From positions 62,001-126,000 of the forward strand of contig NZ_VCRN01000011.1 in assembly GCF_009849585.1 (NCBI RefSeq): a DNA stretch of 64,000 nucleotides, given 5' to 3'. How positions within the stretch are numbered: position 1 is the first letter of the stretch; every line of letters starts with the position of its first letter. Under the pieces are notes generated by a model. It had not been told where the DNA came from. It ran no database searches and was given only the letters and a program-made list of their open reading frames with translations. This stretch comes from Bacillus sp. ZZV12-4809 (GTDB taxonomy: Bacteria > Bacillota > Bacilli > Bacillales > Cytobacillaceae). A program made the translations under genes and the position numbers. This document shows, piece by piece, positions 34,739-44,038 of this stretch.

Positions 34739-36265
34739 GTGGGTTTTTTTAAATCGAAATTAAAAAGGTTTAATAGGGACAATAATCAAAAGAAAACCGG
34801 AAATATTGAGCATGAATTAAGGATTGATGAACTCCTTCATCGCTGTAAAGAATCTGCTGATTTTGTTTCCTACAGATTTTCGGAATCCAGCCCATTTTAT
34901 ATCCATTATTACCAGACTATTGTAGACGTCAACATCTTGCATCAATATGTCTTGCCCTATATCAATGAAAGTGAGAGCAAAACCCTTTTTGATCTCCAGC
35001 AGGCTATTCCCATAGATAATACTGAAATTATCGATAATGTTCATGAAATAAGGGATAAGCTGCTGACAGGCTGTGTTGTCATAGAAGTCAAAGGGTCTCT
35101 GCAGGAGGCTCTGGTCATTTCTGCTGTAACGCGTGAGAAGAGACCCGTCAGTATGCCGGAAGTCGAGTACAGTGTGGTGGGGCCCAAGGAGGCTTTTGTC
35201 GAATCGATTGATGCTAACATCAATCTGGTCAGGAAGAGGCTGCCTATTCCAGATCTTATCGTGGAAGAAGTAAAGATAGGCAGTCTGACGAAAACAAGGG
35301 TGGCTGTTCTTTATATTGAAGGAATTTCAGACAAAGAAAACGTGAATACCATTTTGCAGAGGCTGAATGAGATTCAATTTGATCAGATCGTGGACAGCTC
35401 TTTTATTAACCAGATCATTTCTGATAACCATAATTCGCCATTTCCCCATTTAATTGACACGGAAAGGCCTGATAGGGTGGCGAGTGTGCTCTCGGAAGGG
35501 AAAATTACGATCATTGTAGATGGCTCACCTCATGCCCTCACCGGCCCTACAACTCTCGTAGAGTTTTTTTCAGCTTTTGAAGATTACTTTTTATCATGGC
35601 ATATAGCCTCCATTTTTCGGCTTGTCCGCTTGTTTGCCGTATTCTTTTCCGTATTGTCAACTTCTCTTTATGTCGCGGTGCTAACCTATCATTACGAAAT
35701 GATTCCGGAAAACCTGCTTAATCCGCTTATTGCTTCAAGGAGCGGGATTCCGTTCCCGCCTATACTGGAAGCGATTATTCTGGAATTGACCATTGAACTA
35801 TTGCGTGAGGCTGGAGCAAGGCTTCCGACCAAAATTGGCCAGACGATTGGTATCGTAGGCGGTATTGTAATCGGGACTGCGGCTGTACAGGCCGGGCTGA
35901 CCAGTAATGTGCTGCTGATCATCGTGGCTCTTGCGGCCCTGGCATCATTTACTACACCTGTTTATCAAATGGGCAATACAATCCGCTTAATCCGGTTTCC
36001 TTTTTTAATCACTGCCCAGTTTTGGGGGCTTCTGGGAGTAACCTTTTGCTTTTCATACATTTTGAGCCATTTGCTTAAAATGACGTCCCTTGGTCGCCCC
36101 TATTTGGCACCTGTCTATCCTTTACGGCTGAATGACTTAAGAGATTCCCTCTTCCGCCTCCCGTTTTTCATGCAAACGAAGCGGCCAATGCAGGTGAGAT
36201 CACCTGTAAGAACTCGCTTTCAGTCTAAAAAGCACGAGAAATCGAGAAGAGATATAGAAGATTAA
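34739..36265 (+). CDS. GerA-family spore germination receptor subunit A
   Basis: A 508-residue receptor A subunit: a hydrophilic N-terminal domain (residues 1-270), then about five transmembrane helices containing LRLFAVFFSVLSTSLYVAVLTYH and the conserved FPPILEAIILELTIELLREAGARLP stretch, and a basic C-terminal tail. It sits in the inner membrane of the spore and, with the B and C subunits, detects nutrients. GTG 34739 has GGAGGAG 7-9 nt upstream. First gene of an A-B-C operon. Confidence 0.92.
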   Translation: MGFFKSKLKRFNRDNNQKKTGNIEHELRIDELLHRCKESADFVSYRFSESSPFYIHYYQTIVDVNILHQYVLPYINESESKTLFDLQQAIPIDNTEIIDNVHEIRDKLLTGCVVIEVKGSLQEALVISAVTREKRPVSMPEVEYSVVGPKEAFVESIDANINLVRKRLPIPDLIVEEVKIGSLTKTRVAVLYIEGISDKENVNTILQRLNEIQFDQIVDSSFINQIISDNHNSPFPHLIDTERPDRVASVLSEGKITIIVDGSPHALTGPTTLVEFFSAFEDYFLSWHIASIFRLVRLFAVFFSVLSTSLYVAVLTYHYEMIPENLLNPLIASRSGIPFPPILEAIILELTIELLREAGARLPTKIGQTIGIVGGIVIGTAAVQAGLTSNVLLIIVALAALASFTTPVYQMGNTIRLIRFPFLITAQFWGLLGVTFCFSYILSHLLKMTSLGRPYLAPVYPLRLNDLRDSLFRLPFFMQTKRPMQVRSPVRTRFQSKKHEKSRRDIED

Positions 36266-36300
36266 TGGGAGTATTTATTATTCGATAAGGAGGCTAGCCG

Positions 36301-37389
36301 ATGTTTCCATTGCCTAAAGAGGATAAAAAGGTATCTCCCTATTTTGTATTTTATTTAATCCATTCGATGCAGATAGGTGTAGGGATCCTGGGCTTCGAAA
36401 GGACAATTGTCCAGTCGGCCGGCTACAGTTCCTGGATTGCGATCTTAACATCCGGCGCCAGCATTATCGGATTGGTATGGGTTTCCTATCGAATCTTGAA
36501 TAAGGGGAACAACGACATTGTAGCCATCCACGCTGAAATTATGGGGAAATGGATTGGCGGATTTTTCAGTTTACTATTCTCGTTATACTTATTTGCTTTT
36601 GCATTGGTTGTACTTAGATCATATGTGGAAGTGCTCCAGGTTTGGGTATTTCCTGAAGTCTCTGAATGGATATTCATACTGATCATCACTTTTTTAGCCT
36701 ATTCCTATGTCACGGGAGGTTTTCGGGTCATAACAGGGGTAAGCTATTTAGGTGTTTTATACGGTTTGCCGCTATTGCTGGTGAAGATTTATCCCTTACA
36801 ATATGCCGATTATGGAAATCTATTGCCAATCCTGAATGCTTCACCCGAGGAATTATTTAAAGCTTCAAAAGATATGACCCTTAATTTTCTCGGATTCGAG
36901 ACGCTTTTTATGTTTTATCCTTTTATAAAAGATGGGCCGAAATCGGAAAAGTGGGCTTATTTCGGGGTGCTGTTCAGCATATTTATGTACCTGCTCACTG
37001 CTTTTGTTACATTTGTCTACTTCAACCTGGAACAGTTAAAAGGCACCATTTGGGCTACACTTACACTATGGAAAATTGTGGACTTAATCATTGTGGAAAG
37101 GTTCGAATACATAGGAATCTCCGTATGGTTCTTTACCATTCTTCCGAATATTTGCATCGGCCTCTGGTGTGCAAGCAGGGGAATGAACCGTCTGTTTCCC
37201 GTCTCTCAGAGAAGTGCCTTGAGAGTTTTTTGCCTATTGCTTTTTTTCATCAGTATTCTTTTAACGGATAGACAGCAAATTGATTTGCTGCAGAAAGTTG
37301 TCTCCCAAATCGGGTTATATACCATCTATTTTTACTTGCCATTCTTGCTTGTTTTACAATTTATCATCATGAAGGTGAAAAAAGTATGA
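36301..37389 (+). CDS. GerB-family spore germination receptor subunit B
   Basis: A 362-residue permease-like subunit with ten transmembrane helices: SPYFVFYLIHSMQIGVGILGFERTIVQSAGYSSWIAIL opens it. It is the presumed nutrient-binding and ion-conducting subunit. A close paralogue is encoded at 7973-9121. AAGGAGG precedes the ATG, and the gene overlaps gerC by 4 bases. Confidence 0.92.
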   Translation: MFPLPKEDKKVSPYFVFYLIHSMQIGVGILGFERTIVQSAGYSSWIAILTSGASIIGLVWVSYRILNKGNNDIVAIHAEIMGKWIGGFFSLLFSLYLFAFALVVLRSYVEVLQVWVFPEVSEWIFILIITFLAYSYVTGGFRVITGVSYLGVLYGLPLLLVKIYPLQYADYGNLLPILNASPEELFKASKDMTLNFLGFETLFMFYPFIKDGPKSEKWAYFGVLFSIFMYLLTAFVTFVYFNLEQLKGTIWATLTLWKIVDLIIVERFEYIGISVWFFTILPNICIGLWCASRGMNRLFPVSQRSALRVFCLLLFFISILLTDRQQIDLLQKVVSQIGLYTIYFYLPFLLVLQFIIMKVKKV

Positions 37390-38468
37390 ATGTTAAATAC
37401 TGTTTATGCTGCTGCAGCTTGATTCCAATCCTCCTGGCAGGCTGTACTCCAAGTCCAAAGATTTTGGAGGATATCCAATTAGTGCAGATATTTGGCTATG
37501 ACTATGTCAATAGTGAGGAATTTGAGGGAACTGCAGGCTCCTCCAATATACCTCCAGGTGAACAGTCGATGCCTGTAAATGAGGTATTTTCTGCAACTGG
37601 GAAGACCAGTAAACGGATCAGGCAGAAGATTCAGGCTGAAGCTGCAAGGCCTATAGTTGTTGGCAGGGTTGGACTGGTCATTTTCAATCAGGAACTCGCA
37701 GAGCATGGAATTGAAAATCAAATAGATAATCTGCAGAGAAACCCCAGTATTGGCCGGAAATTGCTGCTGGTTGTATCGAAGGAGAAGGCGAAAGACATCA
37801 TTGATTCAACTTACTCGCAAAGTGATTCTGTATCACAATATTTAATCGATGTGGTAGAACAGAATCTGGAACAGACTATTCCTAATGTGAATTTGCACTG
37901 ATTTCTTGTTCACTTTTATAGCAAAGATGCAGATCCCTTTTTACCTTTAATCGAAAAAAAGGGTAAACATTTAAAAGTAAGCGGACTGGCAATTTTTAAA
38001 GATGATAAGCTTGTTGATACAATCAGCTTTGGTGACGCCTATATCTTTAAGATACTATATGAAAAATTCCGGCGGGGACAATTTGAAGTGGAACTTAGCG
38101 GCGGAGAAGATGTAAGTCTCGAAACCCTGTCATCAAAATCAAAAATAATGGTGGACAAGAAGAATGGGAAATATACAGCCACTTTTAAAGTGAAAGTAAA
38201 CGGCAGAGCGATGGAAGGGGTTGATTTAGATCTTACAGACAAGAAAACGATTGAGAGAATTGAAAAAGCAGTCGAAAAGGAAATAACGGAGAGAGCCGAA
38301 AAAATGGTCAAGAGGTTTCAGGAATTGAACACAGATCCCCTTCGCATCGGCGAAAAGGCTAGGCAGCGCTCAGATTTTAATAGGCAACAATGGAAAGAGC
38401 AGTATAGTCAAATGGAAATTAAGATTGAAGCAGACGTGCATGCTGTTCAATCTGGGATTATAGAATAG
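37386..38468 (+). pseudogene. gerC-like receptor lipoprotein gene with in-frame TGA
   Basis: The frame encodes a GerC lipoprotein: signal peptide and lipobox LLAGC near residue 20, then the usual three-domain protein. It meets TGA at 37899-37901 after PNVNLH, but continues open in the same frame (FLVHFYSKDADPFLPLIE and on) to TAG at 38468. The full length is 360 residues, normal for GerC. No other lesion exists, so the stop is recent, or is read through. Without it the receptor lacks two thirds of its C subunit. No cysteine is expected at this place and no hairpin follows, so selenocysteine is unlikely. Confidence 0.88.
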
Positions 38469-38490
38469 TCCTGTAGATGATAGGAGTAAG

Positions 38491-38517
38491 TGGCATCCGA
38501 AAAGGGTGTCATTTTTA
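38491..38517 (+). terminator. Probable terminator after gerC
   Basis: TGGCATCC pairs with GGGTGTCA (two G-U-type pairs), followed by TTTTTATT. Confidence 0.55.
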
Positions 38518-38643
38518 TTCGTTAAATTTTCAGAATAATTATTGTTTTCTGGATGAATATATGATAATTTAGTTAAAACGAAGCCCAGACTTCATAAATT
38601 AAGAGAATACAGCGCAAACTTCAAACTCATAAGGTGATCTTAA

Positions 38644-39507
38644 ATGATATTAAAAGAGACAATAGAAAAAGAGTTTCATAATCTCTCCAAAGGCCAGCAG
38701 AAAGCCGCTAAATATTTGCTGGATCACCCGAAGGATTTCGCCGTGAAGTCAGCGGGTGAGATTGGAAAAAGGATCGGGGTCAGTGAAACGACAGTCATCC
38801 GTTTTTGTTATTCCATTCAGCTTTCCGGCTATTCAGAGCTGCAGAAGATGGTGAGGGAGCAGTTATTGAAGGCAAACAGCACACTTGACCAGTATTTTAC
38901 GAGCAAGGTGGAATTGGCTGAAAAGCCGGAGTTTCTGGCAAGTGTGATGGAGAAGGATTGTCTCCATATCAGGGAAACGATTCAGAATATAAGTCAGGAG
39001 GATTTCGATAGCCTGGTTGCACGGCTGATCGAATCGAAAAAAATATATGTGACAGGGCTGAGGTCATCATTCTCGGCAGCGAGCTGGCTTTCTTTTACCC
39101 TTGGTGTGGTCAGGGGAAATGCGAAGCTGATCCGGGCGGATACGGATGATCTGCTGCTCACGGTTACCGAAATGGATAGAAATTCTACGTTCATTGCCAT
39201 TTCATTCGACCGGTATATGAAGGATACGATCAAAATGGCGGAATTGGCGAAAAAGCAGGGAGCCTTTGTGATGGGCATCACCGATTCACCGATCGCGCCC
39301 ATTAAGGAGCATGCTGATTTGCTCTTTCAAATCCATTCATCCGAAAAATCGACGATTGATGCAGCACCCGCACTTTTTTCCTTTCTGAATGCGGTGATTG
39401 CGGGCGTGTCCATACACGATCAGGAACGATTTCAAACAAGGAAAGAACAATATGAAAAGCTGGAAAGTGAACATTTTTTTATTCAGCCAGGAGGGAAATT
39501 GGATTGA
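38644..39507 (+). CDS. MurR/RpiR-family regulator
   Basis: A 287-residue regulator with an N-terminal RpiR helix-turn-helix (SAGEIGKRIGVSETTVIRFCYSIQLSGYSELQKMV) and a C-terminal SIS domain (IYVTGLRSSFSAASWL, then AISFDRYMKDTI). It probably senses a metabolite of the pathway encoded downstream, where the first enzyme gene overlaps its stop. Family members usually sense sugar phosphates, so an amino-acid-linked role would be unusual. Confidence 0.9.
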   Translation: MILKETIEKEFHNLSKGQQKAAKYLLDHPKDFAVKSAGEIGKRIGVSETTVIRFCYSIQLSGYSELQKMVREQLLKANSTLDQYFTSKVELAEKPEFLASVMEKDCLHIRETIQNISQEDFDSLVARLIESKKIYVTGLRSSFSAASWLSFTLGVVRGNAKLIRADTDDLLLTVTEMDRNSTFIAISFDRYMKDTIKMAELAKKQGAFVMGITDSPIAPIKEHADLLFQIHSSEKSTIDAAPALFSFLNAVIAGVSIHDQERFQTRKEQYEKLESEHFFIQPGGKLD

Positions 39508-40631
39508 AGAATTTAATAGACGAGCTGAAACCAACGTTAGAGAAGGTATTTGCGCATTTGCATGATAATCCGGAGGTAAGCTGGAAGGAATATAAGACTA
39601 CCGAGTACCTCCAGAAATTCCTGGAATGCCGGGGGTTTCACGTTCAGCTGTTTGGGGATTGCCCCGGTTTAGTTGTTGAAATAGGGGATGGGAGTCCGTG
39701 TGTCGCGCTTAGAGCGGATATGGACGCACTTTGGCAGGAAGTGAACGGCAAGCTTCAGGCGAATCACTCATGCGGCCATGATGCCCATATGACAATGGGA
39801 GTCGGGGCAATGCTGCTGCTTCAAAAGGCTGGCTACCCTAGAAAAGGCAAATTGAAATTCATCTTTCAGCCGGCTGAAGAAAAGGGAACTGGCGCTCTGA
39901 AAATGATTGAGCAAGGCGTGCTGGATGATGTGGATTACCTCTACGGCGTCCATCTGAGGCCCATTCAGGAGATAAGGGATGGAGAAGCTTCAGCAGCCAT
40001 TTTCCATGGTGCTGCCCGATTTCTGACCGGGGAAATTATCGGGGAAGACGCACATGGGGCACGTCCTCATCTGGGCCAGAATGCCATTGAAATTGGCGCT
40101 TCTTTTATACATGAAATCAAAAACATTCATTTGGATCCAATGGTCCCTTATACCGCTAAGATGACCAAGTTCCATGCAGGCAGCGATTCAGGCAATATCA
40201 TACCTGGAAAAGCTTCCTTCAGTTTAGACCTGAGAGCACAAACAAATGAAGTAATTAACGCACTGTCCGAAAAAATTGAAACGATCACAGAGTATTTATC
40301 CAAGCTCTACGGAGTCAGGATTACGGTGGAGACGAAAGCGAATGTGGCAGCTGCCCAAGTAGATGAAGAAGCGCAGTTTTTTATGGAAAAGGCCATCATC
40401 GATGTACTCGGAGCCGGCCAATTGCGGGAGCCAATCGTGACATCAGGCGGGGAAGACTTCCATTTTTATACCTTGAAGAAGCCGAATATTAAGGCCACAA
40501 TGCTCGGATTGGGCTGTGATTTGCAGCCGGGGCTTCATCATCCTGACATGACGTTCAACCGCGAAGCCATCTATTCAGGAGTTGAAATACTGGCCAGGGC
40601 GGTCATGGTTACTTTAGAAAAGGAGGAGTAA
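39504..40631 (+). CDS. M20-family amidohydrolase, probable N-succinyl-L-amino acid hydrolase
   Basis: A 375-residue zinc hydrolase. ALRADMDALWQ and SCGHDAHMT are the first metal and catalytic motifs, FQPAEEKGTGA holds the general-base Glu pair, and SGGEDFHFY the last ligand. It resembles AmhX-type amidohydrolases. Next to a succinyltransferase-like GNAT and an N-succinylamino acid racemase it should remove succinate from N-succinyl-L-amino acids, the last step of the D-to-L conversion described in Geobacillus kaustophilus. TTG start with AGGAGGG upstream, overlapping the regulator by 4 bases. Confidence 0.85.
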   Translation: MKNLIDELKPTLEKVFAHLHDNPEVSWKEYKTTEYLQKFLECRGFHVQLFGDCPGLVVEIGDGSPCVALRADMDALWQEVNGKLQANHSCGHDAHMTMGVGAMLLLQKAGYPRKGKLKFIFQPAEEKGTGALKMIEQGVLDDVDYLYGVHLRPIQEIRDGEASAAIFHGAARFLTGEIIGEDAHGARPHLGQNAIEIGASFIHEIKNIHLDPMVPYTAKMTKFHAGSDSGNIIPGKASFSLDLRAQTNEVINALSEKIETITEYLSKLYGVRITVETKANVAAAQVDEEAQFFMEKAIIDVLGAGQLREPIVTSGGEDFHFYTLKKPNIKATMLGLGCDLQPGLHHPDMTFNREAIYSGVEILARAVMVTLEKEE

Positions 40632-40633
40632 GG

Positions 40634-41452
40634 ATGGCTGCTGTGACAATGGATTTGCGGATATTAAAGTCAGCATCCGATATGAATCTTATACAGAAGC
40701 TCGAGGAAATCATCTGGAACATGGCTCCCCTGCCGGTTCATCAAACCATCACAGCTGCCCAGAACGGCGGCCTGCTTCTCGGGGCTTTTATAGAAGATGA
40801 ACTTGTGGGATTCAGCTACGGATTTCCCGGCTTCCATCAGGGAAAAGGGTATTTATGCTCTCATATGCTCGGCATTCACCCCCATCACCAGGATAAGGGA
40901 CTTGGAGCGTTATTAAAGCAGAAGCAAAAGGAACTGGCCGCTGAGATGGGTTATGACCTTATTACCTGGACGTTTGATCCGCTTGAGAGCCGCAATGCTT
41001 ACTTGAATCTTAACAAGCTGAATGCAGTTTGCTCCACATATGTGGAAAATTGCTACGGAGATATGGATGATAATTTGAATCATGGACTGCCCACTGACCG
41101 TTTAAAGGTGGAATGGTGGATTACCAGTTCACATGTTAAGGAGCCATTGGTTATTGAGACAGCAGACGCATGCAATCCTTACGTTTGGGGAATATCGGAG
41201 GACGACTTTCCTGTTTTATTAAATCCGGAGTGGGAAGATGCTGAGAGAACTGTGATTGTTCCGATCCCGGCAAACTTTCAAGCTATTAAAAATCAAAATT
41301 TTGAACTCGCGATGGATTGGCGCTTCAAAACCAGAGCCATTTTTCAAAAGTTATTTTCAAAAGGGTACGCCATGGCAGCTTTTCAAAAAGGTCAGGAAGG
41401 CCTTGTGCATTACTATGTTTTGGTTCAGAAGGATCAGCTTAAACTCAACTAA
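40634..41452 (+). CDS. GNAT acyltransferase, probable succinyl-CoA:D-amino acid N-succinyltransferase
   Basis: A 272-residue protein with a GNAT domain in its first half; the acyl-CoA loop is HHQDKGLGALLKQKQ. It is much longer than simple GNATs and matches the succinyltransferase of the Geobacillus D-amino acid operon in size and position. AGGAGGAG precedes the ATG, 2 bp after the hydrolase stop. The donor and acceptor are inferred from context. Confidence 0.75.
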   Translation: MAAVTMDLRILKSASDMNLIQKLEEIIWNMAPLPVHQTITAAQNGGLLLGAFIEDELVGFSYGFPGFHQGKGYLCSHMLGIHPHHQDKGLGALLKQKQKELAAEMGYDLITWTFDPLESRNAYLNLNKLNAVCSTYVENCYGDMDDNLNHGLPTDRLKVEWWITSSHVKEPLVIETADACNPYVWGISEDDFPVLLNPEWEDAERTVIVPIPANFQAIKNQNFELAMDWRFKTRAIFQKLFSKGYAMAAFQKGQEGLVHYYVLVQKDQLKLN

Positions 41453-41473
41453 CGTGAAAAGGCGGGAATATAG

Positions 41474-42598
41474 ATGAAGGTGACAGAAGTTGTTTTGCGG
41501 CATATGAAAATGAGAATGAAGGCACCATTTACAACAAGCTTTGGGACATTTCAGGATAAAGAGTTTCTTCTATTGGAAGCGAAGGATGAGAACGGTGTGA
41601 GCGGCTGGGGGGAATCCGTTGCCTTTCATTCCCCATGGTATAACGAAGAGACGCTGAAAACGAACTGGCATATGCTCGAAGACTTTATTATTCCGAGTCT
41701 ATTAAACAAAGAAATACAGCATCCGGATGAAGTGTCCGAAAGCTTGTCCTATATACGGAAAAACAATATGGCGAAATCGGCTTTTGAAGGGGCGGTTTGG
41801 GACCTGTATTCCAAGCAAAAAGGAATTCCGCTTGCAAAGGCGCTTGGCGGTAAAGTGAATGAAATTGAAGTTGGCATCAGCATCGGGATTCAGGATTCTG
41901 TGGAAGACCTGCTGAACCTCATTGGTGAATATGCAGAGGAAGGCTATAAGCGCATCAAAGTGAAAATTAAGCCGGGCTGGGACGTGGATGTCATGAGGGA
42001 AGTGAGAAAGCATTTCCCGGATATAGCGCTTATGGCAGATGCAAACTCGGCCTACACTCTTGACGATATTGAACTGCTAAAACAGCTGGATGAATTCGAT
42101 CTCATGATGATCGAGCAGCCGCTGGCATCTGATGATATTATTGACCATGCTGTCCTTCAGAAGGAACTGAAAACACCTGTCTGCCTTGATGAAAGCATCC
42201 ATTCCTGTGAGGATGCGCGCAAGGCGCTTGATCTGGGAAGCTGCAAAATTATTAATATCAAAATCGGGCGGGTCGGCGGCTTGACAGAATCCAAGAAAAT
42301 TCATGACCTCTGCCAGGAACGCGGCATCCCGGTATGGTGCGGCGGCATGCTGGAATCCGGTATCGGGAGGGCACACAATATTGCGTTAACTACTCTATCA
42401 AACTTTATTATGCCAGGGGACACAGCCGCATCATCCCGCTATTGGGAGAAGGATCTGATTGAACCTGAAGTAAACGTTGAAGATGGAATGATCAAGGTTC
42501 CGGAAAAATCGGGGCTTGGATATGAACCGAATTATGAAACGATTAGGGAGTTTACTGTATTTGAGAAGAGATTTGAGGTGGAGAAGGTTAGTAGATAA
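41474..42598 (+). CDS. N-succinylamino acid racemase / o-succinylbenzoate synthase-type enolase
   Basis: A 374-residue enolase-superfamily enzyme. The catalytic KxK is Lys162-x-Lys164 in [11 protein letters not shown]; metal ligands are Asp189 (ADANS), Glu214 (IEQPL) and Asp239 (LDESI); the opposite-face base is Lys263 (NIKIGRVGG). Numbering coincides with the characterised NSAR/OSBS enzymes. No other menaquinone genes adjoin it, so racemisation of N-succinyl-amino acids is the likely role. GGCGGGAATAT-type ribosome binding site upstream. Confidence 0.9.
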   Translation: MKVTEVVLRHMKMRMKAPFTTSFGTFQDKEFLLLEAKDENGVSGWGESVAFHSPWYNEETLKTNWHMLEDFIIPSLLNKEIQHPDEVSESLSYIRKNNMAKSAFEGAVWDLYSKQKGIPLAKALGGKVNEIEVGISIGIQDSVEDLLNLIGEYAEEGYKRIKVKIKPGWDVDVMREVRKHFPDIALMADANSAYTLDDIELLKQLDEFDLMMIEQPLASDDIIDHAVLQKELKTPVCLDESIHSCEDARKALDLGSCKIINIKIGRVGGLTESKKIHDLCQERGIPVWCGGMLESGIGRAHNIALTTLSNFIMPGDTAASSRYWEKDLIEPEVNVEDGMIKVPEKSGLGYEPNYETIREFTVFEKRFEVEKVSR

Positions 42599-42812
42599 GC
42601 GCTAGTTGCCCTCAACGGCGGGGATAGTGCCGCTTGGGTGTAGTAAACAAGCGTGAGAGGAACTAATCGGTAGGAATAGAGCCTCTCAAGCGAAAAAATC
42701 AAACGCGAGCGGCCCTTAACAGGTGGAATAATACCGCTCATACCGAATCACTGAGCACGAATTGGCACTCAACGCCAAGAATAGTGCCACTCAAATCAAA
42801 CGATCAAGCTCC
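42599..42812. repeat. Degenerate 52-bp tandem array, family B, four to five units
   Basis: Units begin at 42599, 42651, 42705, 42755 and about 42808 (spacing 52, 54, 50, 53). Each has a loop-like core of the type TTAAC-N4-GGAATAATnCC, and flanking arms that pair although their sequence differs: GAGCGG/CCGCTC in unit 3, TGGCACT/AGTGCCA in unit 4, TGAGAGG/CCTCTCA in unit 2. Changing stems with kept pairing suggests a conserved hairpin. The array starts right at the racemase stop codon. Confidence 0.75.
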
Positions 42813-42896
42813 AATGGCCTTCAAAGAGAGAGGATTCTCTCTTTCTCTTTTAAATAAAGTTGTCAAAAAATTCAAATATCAGAAGGGGGATTCAGT

Positions 42897-43982
42897 ATGA
42901 AAAAGAGCTTTCAGATTGCCGGGGCCTTTATTGGAGTCATTGTCGGAGCGGGTTTTGCTTCCGGGCAGGAGATTTTGCAGTTTTTTACCGGCTTTGGCTG
43001 GATGGGGTTAGCCGGAGGCGTGCTGGCGACTATTTTATTTGCTTTTCTTGGCATGAATTTAACGCAGCTTGGAAGCCGGCTGCAGACAGATTCGCATAAA
43101 GATGTGATTTACCATATTTGCGGCAAATATCTTGGGGTGGCTGTGGACTTTATCATTACATTTTTCCTTTTTGGAGTGGCTGTCGTTATGCTTGCCGGAT
43201 CTGGATCTATCTTCGAAGAGCAGTTCGGCATCCCGAGCATGGCCGGGAACATCATTATGGCAGTGTTAACGATCCTGACCGTTTGTCTCAATATCCAAAA
43301 AGTCATTTCAATAATCAGCCTGGTCACTCCATTTCTCCTGCTTATGGTGGTCATCATTATCGGCTATGCTCTAAGCACGATGGGGCTGGATTTCTCGGAA
43401 ATTCAGAACTTGGCGGAAAGCGGGACGCCAGCTGCGTCCAATTGGTTTATGGGCGGATTACTATATGTTTCTTACAATATTGCAGCAGGTGCAGCGATGC
43501 TTGCTGTCATGGGCGGCACTACAAAGGATGAAAAACAGGCAGGGATGGGCGGCATTCTGGGAGGTGTGGGACTGGGTATCTTGATTTTACTGATTAATCT
43601 AGCCATGCTCGTTAAAATGGATGTGGTGGAAGGATCTCCAATGCCGATACTCGCACTCGCCAATGAGATCTCGCCTGCATTTGGAATGTTAATGTTCGCA
43701 GTCCTGCTCGGCATGATCTACAATACTGCTGTTGGTATGCTGTATGCTTTTACGGCAAGGGTTGTGAAAAGAGAGAATCCTAAATTCAATGTCTTTGTTG
43801 TATTATTCGGTGCTGCCGCTTTTGGCGCCAGTTTCATGGGCTTCATCAATTTGGTTGGAACGGTTTATCCGCTAATGGGGTACTTAGGGTTTACACTTAT
43901 TGCGGCAATTGTGTTTGCTTGGGTCAGAGGGAAGAGGAAGACTGCTGGAAGTTTTATTAATCGAGTTGCTGTAAAACAGTGA
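42897..43982 (+). CDS. YkvI-family membrane transporter
   Basis: A 361-residue protein with ten or eleven transmembrane helices of the YkvI family, in the amino acid:cation symporter superfamily. GAFIGVIVGAGFASGQEILQFFTGFGW is the conserved first helix. AGAAGGGGG precedes the ATG. Although separated from the racemase by the repeat array, its orientation and place suggest it imports the (D-)amino acids used by the operon. Confidence 0.85.
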   Translation: MKKSFQIAGAFIGVIVGAGFASGQEILQFFTGFGWMGLAGGVLATILFAFLGMNLTQLGSRLQTDSHKDVIYHICGKYLGVAVDFIITFFLFGVAVVMLAGSGSIFEEQFGIPSMAGNIIMAVLTILTVCLNIQKVISIISLVTPFLLLMVVIIIGYALSTMGLDFSEIQNLAESGTPAASNWFMGGLLYVSYNIAAGAAMLAVMGGTTKDEKQAGMGGILGGVGLGILILLINLAMLVKMDVVEGSPMPILALANEISPAFGMLMFAVLLGMIYNTAVGMLYAFTARVVKRENPKFNVFVVLFGAAAFGASFMGFINLVGTVYPLMGYLGFTLIAAIVFAWVRGKRKTAGSFINRVAVKQ

Positions 43983-43989
43983 AAGCTCG

Positions 43990-44022
43990 GAAAGCTCAGT
44001 TCTGCTGAGCTTTCTTTTCTTT
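43990..44022. terminator. Terminator between convergent ykvI-like and MocR genes
   Basis: GAAAGCTCAG (43990-43999) pairs with CTGAGCTTTC (44005-44014), followed by TTTTCTTT. Confidence 0.88.
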
Positions 44023-44038
44023 ATGGCTATTCGCCATC

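Noticed and set aside
37899..37901. Selenocysteine at the gerC TGA
   Set aside because: No Cys or redox motif is expected there and no stem-loop follows within the required distance.
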